63,026 nucleotides of DNA from an uncultured Chlamydiae bacterium (lineage in GTDB: Bacteria; Chlamydiota; Chlamydiia; Chlamydiales; Rhabdochlamydiaceae): positions 1 through 63,026 of the forward strand of contig CAMFIG010000005.1 in NCBI GenBank assembly GCA_945952445.1. The letters run 5' to 3'. Shown in pieces: positions 27,946 through 34,624 of the stretch (positions within the stretch are counted from its first letter, which is position 1; the number at the start of each line of letters is the position of its first letter). The position numbers were made by a program, and so were the translations under genes. A model generated the notes under the pieces. That model was not told where the DNA came from. It saw only the letters and a list, made by a program, of their open reading frames with translations, and did no database searches.

Positions 27946-29401
27946 GGGATTCTGTCTTGGGTTCTAGGTATTGAGGAAAAAATCTTTTTAGCTCGGCATG
28001 TTCTTGTGCGGAGAGTGCAAATTGTACATTGCCTATGCCTTTAATCTGCATTGCATGGGTAAGAGGGTCTTCTGTAATGTGGATCTCTTGGGCGCTCATC
28101 CGAACTCCTTGCCCTTGGTCCCAAAAAAGAACTCGTTTACCGGGGTTTGCAAACAGTAGAACGGTCTTGGTGTTGGGAGCGTATGATAGGCGGTCGGCAA
28201 GGCCGCAGCGGGGGGCTTCGGTTGTATCGTGGGAAAAAATGCGCACATTCCCTTTGAGAACTAGAGAGGTTAGCTCAAAATTCGGTTCTGCATATTCCAG
28301 AGAGGCGTGATCGGCATGGACACCCATCTGATCATCGCAGTAATAGATCTGCTGGGTTAGAGGGACTTTCCCCTTGTCTTGAGGGCTTGTAAGGGTTGCA
28401 AGCCCTTGGATCCCGTCTATGTGGAGAGTTCCTTGGCAGGTGAGCGTTTGGTGAGTTCCTCCTTGGGGATAGCAGAGCTGGGAGTGTCCTTGAATATGGA
28501 CCTGTTCAACATATCGTCTCCCATTCGATGCTCCTTGAATAATGACGGCTTCATCGTCCGCTTGCAATGTTCCAAATAGAGAGTCTTCTAAGTGGATGTC
28601 CTTTTTTAAAAAAAGCTTGTTTTTCGCATGGTCCCAAAGAAGGTTTTCACAAGAAAAACGGAGGGTGCTTTTTTGGTCCGATGAGAAAAAACGAGAGGAT
28701 AAGAGTCCTTGCGGGCGGATAAAAGAGATTTGCGATAGATACAAGTCTAAAGTGACTTTTTCTGTTTCAATTCTATCGCTGCCATGCGAGAGAAGGCATC
28801 GTGAAGAGGAATCTTTAGGATACGCTGTAAGTGTTCCAGATATTTGGTCTGGGTGTTTTTGATACGCCGCGTGATCCGCTCGTAAGACAAAAGAGTCAGC
28901 ATAGTCGATGACTACATCGTCATGAGCTAGAAGAGAGCTGATTTCATAATCTTCTTTTTGCTCAATTGTTTGGCGAAGAAAATGGAGATCTGCGCAGCGG
29001 CTCAAAAGGCGAACTGAGACTTGTTGCTTATTTTTCCCTTTGAATATGCCGCTATAAGAGATCTTCTCCTTTCCTTCCGAAAAGAGATGGCCTTCAAGAG
29101 AAGTAAAGTCGAGATCGGCTTTTGCGCACTGGATCTTTCCTTGGTTTTTAATCGATAAAAGGACGTCTTTTGTAAGCTCGATAAGAGAGAAGGGGAAATC
29201 CTTGCCGATCTCTTGTTTTTGGAGGATAGCTTTTTCTGCGTTCATCTTCCCTAGGCCGTGGTCGAGTTCTACATGTCCTTGTAATAGTAGTCGATTTCCA
29301 TCATAGGAAGCTGCCATAGAAGAAACGCTTCCCTCTTCTATATCGGGTTGGGCTGCACATAAAGAGAGCGACGCCAGTAAGTAGAAAACAGTTTGATTCA
29401 T
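27938..29401 (-). CDS. OstA/LptA-family LPS transport protein
   Basis: 487 residues with an N-terminal signal peptide (MNQTVFYLLASLSLCAAQP). The body is a long run of beta strands with repeated LptA/OstA-type patterns (LLLQGHVELDHGLG, ALLRADHAAY, LTSLVLKGNVRIFSHD, MQIKGIGNVQF). Longer than LptA (~180) and shorter than LptD (~780), so it is probably a periplasmic bridge carrying several LptA units rather than an outer-membrane barrel. It lies between lptC and lptB, with overlaps of 4 and 8 bases. Confidence 0.82.
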   Translation of the reverse strand: MNQTVFYLLASLSLCAAQPDIEEGSVSSMAASYDGNRLLLQGHVELDHGLGKMNAEKAILQKQEIGKDFPFSLIELTKDVLLSIKNQGKIQCAKADLDFTSLEGHLFSEGKEKISYSGIFKGKNKQQVSVRLLSRCADLHFLRQTIEQKEDYEISSLLAHDDVVIDYADSFVLRADHAAYQKHPDQISGTLTAYPKDSSSRCLLSHGSDRIETEKVTLDLYLSQISFIRPQGLLSSRFFSSDQKSTLRFSCENLLWDHAKNKLFLKKDIHLEDSLFGTLQADDEAVIIQGASNGRRYVEQVHIQGHSQLCYPQGGTHQTLTCQGTLHIDGIQGLATLTSPQDKGKVPLTQQIYYCDDQMGVHADHASLEYAEPNFELTSLVLKGNVRIFSHDTTEAPRCGLADRLSYAPNTKTVLLFANPGKRVLFWDQGQGVRMSAQEIHITEDPLTHAMQIKGIGNVQFALSAQEHAELKRFFPQYLEPKTESHE

Positions 29402-30006
29402 AGTTCCCCTGCCGGTTTTAGGGTTGCTTGGAAGTTACGGGCTTCAAATTGGGGCGTATTGCCATGAATCGAAAACGTAATATCTTTTGCTTTTCCTTTC
29501 AAGAAGGGAGTATAGGGATGGGTGTTTTTCGGAAGAAGATCCCCCGGCAACCGAAACAAAGAGAGGTAGACGGAATCTGCGATAAAGCTCTGCTTTTTAT
29601 ATAGATAAGTGCCCTCTTCTGCTTGGAGTGTTCGTATCTGTTGCATAATCTGGCCTGATTCAGGATAGATCTTTTCTTGCATGGTGCAGGAAATGTGGAA
29701 GAGCTGTTCGATCACGTCCAGAGAGCGTCCTTTCGAAGGTTGCAAGGTAAGTATGGAAGATTCGCTATCAATCCAGTGCTGAAGTCGAGTATGGTTTGGT
29801 TGAGAGATCCATAACTCCTTTCGGACTTGCTTGCGGGTTTGCTGGGCAGTAGAAAAAAGAGGTTGTTCCGAAAGCTTTTGCAGCTTTTCGATGCGGGTAA
29901 AGTAGCGCGTCACATCACTTTGCCGGACGTAGACCAGCTGAAAAAGCCAAAACAGAGCAACTGCTGCCAAACAGGAAGTGATTATCCAGGTGTAGGTCCG
30001 GAACAT
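29398..30006 (-). CDS. lptC: LptC-like LPS export protein
   Basis: 202 residues. One N-terminal membrane helix (WIITSCLAAVALFWLFQLVYV) followed by a periplasmic beta-rich part, the LptC arrangement. Sequence similarity to LptC is weak by eye, so the call rests on topology, length and operon position between kdsA and the OstA-like gene. It overlaps kdsA by 25 bases. Confidence 0.75.
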   Translation of the reverse strand: MFRTYTWIITSCLAAVALFWLFQLVYVRQSDVTRYFTRIEKLQKLSEQPLFSTAQQTRKQVRKELWISQPNHTRLQHWIDSESSILTLQPSKGRSLDVIEQLFHISCTMQEKIYPESGQIMQQIRTLQAEEGTYLYKKQSFIADSVYLSLFRLPGDLLPKNTHPYTPFLKGKAKDITFSIHGNTPQFEARNFQATLKPAGEL

Positions 30007-30833
30007 AGCTCTCCAGCTCCCTGTAAGAGGTCGTAGAGTTGTTTTAAAAGAGAGAGTAATTCCTTGAGTTCAGAAAAAGGAAGCACGCTGTCTTTATCGC
30101 TTTTTGCTAAGGTAGGATTTGGGTGTGACTCCATAAAGAGACAATTGCATCCCGCTGCAATTGCTGCTTTTGCGAGGACGGGGATAAATTCTCTTTGGCC
30201 TCCGGAGGAGTTGCCATTGCCGCCCGGAAGCTGCACGGAGTGGGTGGCGTCGAAGCAGACGGGAAATCCGAACTTTTGCATGATGGGGATCGCTCGCATG
30301 TCGCTGACGAGATTGTTGTATCCAAAGGTAGTACCACGGTCTGTTAAGATGATGTTTTTATTGCCGGTGGAAAGGACTTTTTGAACAGCATTGCCCATAT
30401 CCCAGGGGGCCATGAATTGTCCCTTTTTAATGTTGATGGCAGCGCCTGTTTCCGCAGCAGCTACGATCAGGTCTGTTTGGCGGCATAGAAAGGCAGGGAT
30501 CTGGAGAATATCGCATACTTTGCCAGCTTCTTTAGCCTCTTCTACAGTGTGTACGTCTGTTAAGACGGGGATTTGGAGCTCCTTTTTTATTTTTGCTAGA
30601 ATTCGCAATCCCTCTTCTAGGCCAGGGCCTCGAAAAGAGTGGAAAGAAGAGCGGTTTGCCTTGTCATAGCTGGATTTGTAAATAAAATGGATGCCAAGAC
30701 CATGTAATAAATCTTTGAGAAACTCGGCAGAGGCAAGCGCATGTTCTTCGCTTTCTATCACGCAAGGGCCGGTCATAATGGCAAGAGGCTCACCATGGCC
30801 GATTTTAAAATCTTGAATCGAAACTTTCTGCAT
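29982..30833 (-). CDS. kdsA: 3-deoxy-8-phosphooctulonate (KDO-8-P) synthase
   Basis: About 283 residues. Condenses PEP and arabinose 5-phosphate to KDO-8-phosphate for the LPS inner core. Motifs: GPCVIESEEHA, YKSSYDKANRSS, PVLTDVH, IPAFLCRQTDLI, KKGQFMAPWDM, ATHSVQLPGG. The start at ATG 30833 is preferred over 30845 because GGAG lies 6 bases before it. Chlamydial kdsA sits in the same neighbourhood as lptB (CT653-CT655), supporting orthology. Confidence 0.95.
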   Translation of the reverse strand: MQKVSIQDFKIGHGEPLAIMTGPCVIESEEHALASAEFLKDLLHGLGIHFIYKSSYDKANRSSFHSFRGPGLEEGLRILAKIKKELQIPVLTDVHTVEEAKEAGKVCDILQIPAFLCRQTDLIVAAAETGAAINIKKGQFMAPWDMGNAVQKVLSTGNKNIILTDRGTTFGYNNLVSDMRAIPIMQKFGFPVCFDATHSVQLPGGNGNSSGGQREFIPVLAKAAIAAGCNCLFMESHPNPTLAKSDKDSVLPFSELKELLSLLKQLYDLLQGAGELCSGPTPG

Positions 30834-30927
30834 AGTTTTCTCCATGAATTCAGAATAACAGAATACGCGATTGTATGGGTTAGGTCAAGGAAGGAATCTA
30901 TATTTCGGTGTTTTCTTCTGGTTAATA

Positions 30928-30933
30928 TATAAT
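30928..30933 (+). promoter_or_regulatory. Possible -10 box (TATAAT) for the MFS gene
   Basis: A consensus TATAAT lies 44 bases before the MFS start in an AT-rich divergent region shared with kdsA. The -35 region (TCGGTG or TTTCGG) is poor, so this is tentative. Confidence 0.4.
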
Positions 30934-30976
30934 ACGTTTTATAAAATAAAACATGAAATTATATTTATGAGTTTTT

Positions 30977-32179
30977 ATGGATAGAAAGTCTGAATGGAAG
31001 TTTCTTTTTCTTGTAGTTGCCATTTTTATTTCAGCTTGCGTGGAAACGGATATTTATTTGCCCGCTTTTCCTGATATGATGCAATGGTTTTCTGCTTCGG
31101 AATCAGAAATCCAAAGTCTTCTTACCTGGAATTTTTACGGGATTTGTCTTGCGGGGCCTTTGTACGGGCCTCTTTCCGACGCTTTTGGAAGAAAAAAACC
31201 TTTGATGACGGCACTTAGCATCTTTTTAGTGGGAAGTATTTTGACGTTTTTTGCAGACAGCTTTGCAGCGATGCTTGTAGGTCGTGTATTGCAAGGGATT
31301 GGCAGCGGGGGGTGCTTTACTTTGGGAACGGCTATTATTTTTGATGCATTCCAAAAAGAGAGGGCGGTCATTGCAACGAGCCATCTAAACACAATTATCC
31401 CCATTCTTATGTCGGGGGCTCCCATTCTTGGAGGATATCTCAATAGCGCTTTTGGGTTTCGGTCGAATTTTCTAGCCGTTGCGCTTTTGGTTTTACTGAG
31501 CTGGGCAATCGGCTTGTTTTGTTTTAAGGAAACGCTTCCGAAGGAAAAAAGAACCAAAATGGAAGTGGGCTCTCTCATAAGGGACTTTCGGCAAGCATTT
31601 TCTAATGTTGCTTTTTGGCAGATTACGTTGTCTATTTGCTTGATTTTTGGGGCCTACATCGCGTTTTTGTCGGGAACTTCTGTTTTGTTTACAGTAGAAT
31701 TTGGACTTAGTAAAACGGTTTTTCCTCTTCTTCAGACTGCTACATTAGGCGCTTGGGTAGTAGGGGGGCTTCTTCTCAAAAGGGTTTCTTCTCGATGGGG
31801 AGCTGAAAACACCAAAAAAGCGGGATTGGCTCTTTGTATGTCGGGGGCTGTTTTTTTGTCAGTTACAAGCTTGCTTTTTCCAAAAGACCCCTATTTACTA
31901 ACGGGAGGGATGCTCCTTTATGCTTTTGGAGGAAACTGGGTGATTGGTCTTTATTTCCCAGAAGGGATGGAGATCCTGCCTCACATTAAAGGAGTCACTG
32001 CTAGTTTGATGACAAGTGCTCGGTTATTATCAGCGGCTTTGATCGTAGGAGTTGCAAGCTTTTTCTACAACAGCACGATCTATCCTCTGTCTATTATCAT
32101 CGTTGCGACAGCCGTTTTATTGCTTCCTACGTTGGTGTTGTACGAAAAAGGAAAGGAAAAGAGACCCTACACGGAGTAG
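30977..32179 (+). CDS. MFS efflux transporter, Bcr/CflA family
   Basis: 400 residues with about 12 membrane helices. The N-terminal CVETDIYLPAFPDM and PLSDAFGRKKPL patterns (helix 1 and loop 2-3) and ERAVIATSHLNTIIPILMSGAPILGGYL are typical of the Bcr/CflA/EmrB-type drug:proton antiporters. Substrate unknown; multidrug or sulfonamide/bicyclomycin export is the family norm. It ends 3 bases before a convergent gene stop. Confidence 0.92.
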   Translation: MDRKSEWKFLFLVVAIFISACVETDIYLPAFPDMMQWFSASESEIQSLLTWNFYGICLAGPLYGPLSDAFGRKKPLMTALSIFLVGSILTFFADSFAAMLVGRVLQGIGSGGCFTLGTAIIFDAFQKERAVIATSHLNTIIPILMSGAPILGGYLNSAFGFRSNFLAVALLVLLSWAIGLFCFKETLPKEKRTKMEVGSLIRDFRQAFSNVAFWQITLSICLIFGAYIAFLSGTSVLFTVEFGLSKTVFPLLQTATLGAWVVGGLLLKRVSSRWGAENTKKAGLALCMSGAVFLSVTSLLFPKDPYLLTGGMLLYAFGGNWVIGLYFPEGMEILPHIKGVTASLMTSARLLSAALIVGVASFFYNSTIYPLSIIIVATAVLLLPTLVLYEKGKEKRPYTE

Positions 32180-32182
32180 TGC

Positions 32183-32611
32183 TTACCCTTTTTGATATTG
32201 CAATTTTCTGGAATGGACTAGGAATAAAAGCGCCTGGATCTTTTCTATTGCATCCAAAAGAGAGTTGATTGTCGGGTGATCCTCCCATTCGGAAGAAATC
32301 AAAGTCTTTGTGCTTTCGAAAGAGCTCTCAGCGTCCGTGTCCCAGAAGGGTCTAAATGTATCAAAGCGAAATAGTCTTGATGAGGCGAGGTGAAACTCTG
32401 GCGGCGGAGAAAAGTTGGCCCAAGAACTATTCCCTTTGAGATCGAAAAGCTCTTCCCATTTTGAGCTATAAATAGCTGATAGGCTATTGCTGGGAACATG
32501 AGGAACAAGAAGAAGAGGCTCTGTTAAAAAAGTAGGGTCGAGTTCCGCTTTGTCTTTTGCATAGCGCCGGTGTGCTTGGACTCCAATATTGTCGATTGTG
32601 ACAGACTTCAT
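32183..32611 (-). CDS. Hypothetical chlamydial protein
   Basis: 142 residues from the ATG at 32611, which has AAGGAG 7 bases upstream (an open frame continues to 32701). No signal peptide or membrane segment. Notable are an aromatic/proline segment (FSPPPEFHLASSRLFRFDTFRPFWD) and a C-terminal helix (INSLLDAIEKIQALLFLVHSRKLQY). I do not recognise the family; the place between kdsA-region genes and rluD resembles hypotheticals near CT656-CT657, but this is positional only. It diverges from the secretin gene. Confidence 0.65.
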   Translation of the reverse strand: MKSVTIDNIGVQAHRRYAKDKAELDPTFLTEPLLLVPHVPSNSLSAIYSSKWEELFDLKGNSSWANFSPPPEFHLASSRLFRFDTFRPFWDTDAESSFESTKTLISSEWEDHPTINSLLDAIEKIQALLFLVHSRKLQYQKG

Positions 32612-32867
32612 GAGCTTTCTCCTTATCTGCAAGCTGCGAGTATCTATTATTCTGGTTTTGTGTTTTTGATCAAGGATGGTGATTTTTGTGCGTTCTTGCA
32701 AGTTAATGGATTTTTTTATTCTCGAGTAAAAACCGCTTCAGAATGCTTTTTGAGGGGGATTTGCATCAAAAAAAATATTGCCACTCTATTGGCTGCATTG
32801 GAAAAATGTATAGAAAAAACGGAGGCTCCCATATAATACTGTCGGCTCCTGATATTTGTGATTAAAA

Positions 32868-34433
32868 ATGAATAGAAACGTCAAACATTTTCTCTTTCTG
32901 TCTAAAACTTTTGTATTGTTAAGTCTTGCTTGTCCGCACACTGCGGCATATTCAGACTTTGAAGAAAAGCCGGTCTCGTTGCATACGATCCAATTCCAAG
33001 ATGTGCCTGTTGTTGAGTTTATTCGATTTGTCGGGAAGATCTCTAGAGAGAATTTCATCTTCAATAATGAAGATTTAGGATTCAATATTACTTTTTCTTC
33101 CGGCCAGCCTATGGCAGTGGATCATATCGTGAAAGCTTTAATCCGATTGCTCGCTGTTCATCATTTTCAAGTGGTTCGAGAAGATGGATGTTATGTCATC
33201 CACAAAATGGTGAAAACGGATGGGGAATCGGCAGGTGAAGGGGGATATGTTGCTGAGACATACCAACCCAGTTCTGCCAAACAAAGCTTTTTTATTTATA
33301 AATTGCAGTATCACGAAGGAGCTGAGATTGTAGAGTCACTCAAGAAAATTGGATCTGACTTGACTTCGCAGCGCAGTTTTTCTCCAGCAATCCTCCGCTC
33401 TATTCATACGCTGCAGTGGATCAAAGCGACGAATTCGCTTTTGTTTTCCGGTTCTTTAGATACAGTTGAAGAGATGAAAAAAATCATTGCTTCGCTCGAT
33501 GCGCCTTTAAGACAGGTTTTTATTGAGATTCTTGTCATTGAAACAGATGTCAAAAAAGCGATGGATTTTGGGTTGCAGTGGGCTGCTGGAGGACAATGGA
33601 AGAATAAGCTAGGCTTTGGGGCTGGGAACTTCGCTCCAGACAAAGCAGGGCAGAGTGGACCTTCTTTTGCTAGCACGATGCAGGGGATTAATGCTTCGAA
33701 TACGCCATCGGGACTAGGTCAAATCCCGATCGTGTCTGGATTCGATCTTGGGGTGATCGGCGATGTGATTATGCATCGAGGGAAAAGCTATGTCACTTTA
33801 GGCTCTCTTGTCAGCGCCTTGCAGATGGATGCAGACAGTACGATTGTTCTCAACCAAAAGATCATTACGCAAGATAATAAGAATTCTAAGATTTTTGTGG
33901 GCGACAATATCCCTTTTACAGGTTCTGTTGTTCAGACTGTCGGGCAAAGCCAGCAAACGACTGCAAATATAGAATACCGAGATGTTGGCGTAAGCTTGAA
34001 CATCACGCCTATGCTGGGAGAGGGCGATGTCATTACTCTGAACTTGGATGAAGAGATTACAGAGGCTGTTGAAGACCCTTCCCATTCCGTTTCGAGCGTA
34101 AGTGGCATTCGGACCACCAAAACAAACATGCTGACTCACGTCCATGTGCCGGATAAGCATTTCTTGGTCTTAAGCGGCATGGTTCGTAATGCGAAGGCTC
34201 GGCATAAGACAGGGATCCCATTTTTGGGGAATCTGCCTTTGATAGGTCCGTTTTTTAGCAAGAATCGCAAGCACGAAGAAAAAAGGAATGTAATTATTTT
34301 TGTTCGTCCCCAGATCATCCATTCCTTTGAGGAATATAAAAATATTACAGAAAGCCAAGAGGCGGCATATCGCAACCAGTCGAATGCAGCAGACTTTACT
34401 CAGGCGTTGCAGTCTTTGCCGGCTTTGGACTGA
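32868..34433 (+). CDS. sctC: Secretin, probably T3SS SctC (CdsC)
   Basis: 521 residues. Signal peptide (FLFLSKTFVLLSLACPHTAAYS), two N-domain-like segments (HTIQFQDVPVVEFIRFVGKI; FFIYKLQYHEGAEIVESL), then the secretin barrel: VFIEILVIETDVKKAMDFG, GSLVSALQMDADSTIVLNQK, YRDVGVSLNITPML, GIPFLGNLPLIGPFFS and RNVIIFVRPQII. Secretins form the outer-membrane ring. It is much shorter than the roughly 900-residue Chlamydiaceae CdsC, lacking most of the N-terminal part. A GspD-like type II role is not excluded; its separation from pkn5 weakens the synteny argument. Confidence 0.78.
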   Translation: MNRNVKHFLFLSKTFVLLSLACPHTAAYSDFEEKPVSLHTIQFQDVPVVEFIRFVGKISRENFIFNNEDLGFNITFSSGQPMAVDHIVKALIRLLAVHHFQVVREDGCYVIHKMVKTDGESAGEGGYVAETYQPSSAKQSFFIYKLQYHEGAEIVESLKKIGSDLTSQRSFSPAILRSIHTLQWIKATNSLLFSGSLDTVEEMKKIIASLDAPLRQVFIEILVIETDVKKAMDFGLQWAAGGQWKNKLGFGAGNFAPDKAGQSGPSFASTMQGINASNTPSGLGQIPIVSGFDLGVIGDVIMHRGKSYVTLGSLVSALQMDADSTIVLNQKIITQDNKNSKIFVGDNIPFTGSVVQTVGQSQQTTANIEYRDVGVSLNITPMLGEGDVITLNLDEEITEAVEDPSHSVSSVSGIRTTKTNMLTHVHVPDKHFLVLSGMVRNAKARHKTGIPFLGNLPLIGPFFSKNRKHEEKRNVIIFVRPQIIHSFEEYKNITESQEAAYRNQSNAADFTQALQSLPALD

Positions 34434-34451
34434 GCTATTCTCTCGGTGGTG

Positions 34452-34488
34452 AAGGCTTTTTTCTTTCTTCGAAAAGGAAAAAACCCTT
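34452..34488 (+). terminator. Imperfect hairpin after the secretin gene
   Basis: AAGGCTTTTTTC...TTT can pair with AAAGGAAAAAACCCTT across a short CTTCGA-containing loop, with one mismatch and one bulge. It starts 18 bases after the stop. No U-tract follows the stem, so terminator function is plausible but not proven. Confidence 0.45.
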
Positions 34489-34515
34489 GCGAAAAGAGGG
34501 GGCTTGCTTTAATAT
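34487..34515 (+). promoter_or_regulatory. Sigma-66/70-type promoter of tRNA-Arg
   Basis: TTGCGA (34487-34492), a 17-base spacer and TAATAT (34510-34515), with the tRNA 5' end 12 bases further on. Spacing is ideal for the main sigma factor. Confidence 0.65.
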
Positions 34516-34526
34516 CTTCTTGTTTT

Positions 34527-34600
34527 GGATTGATAGCTCAGCTGGATAGAGCACCCGCCTTCTAAGCGGGTGGTCGCAGGTTCGAGTCCTGCTCAATCCG
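34527..34600 (+). tRNA. tRNA-Arg (anticodon TCT)
   Basis: 74-base cloverleaf: acceptor GGATTGA/TCAATCC, D arm GCTC/GAGC, anticodon stem CCCGC/GCGGG with loop CTTCTAA, T arm GCAGG/CCTGC with loop TTCGAGT, discriminator G. Reads AGA/AGG codons. No CCA encoded. Confidence 0.96.
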
Positions 34601-34624
34601 TTTCTTTTCTATTTTTTGCGTAAA

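Noticed and set aside
32570-32836. Open frame of 88 residues on the plus strand between the hypothetical gene and the secretin
   Set aside because: It overlaps the start of the minus-strand gene, has no Shine-Dalgarno at its first codon, and no recognisable domain. Possibly just the secretin leader.
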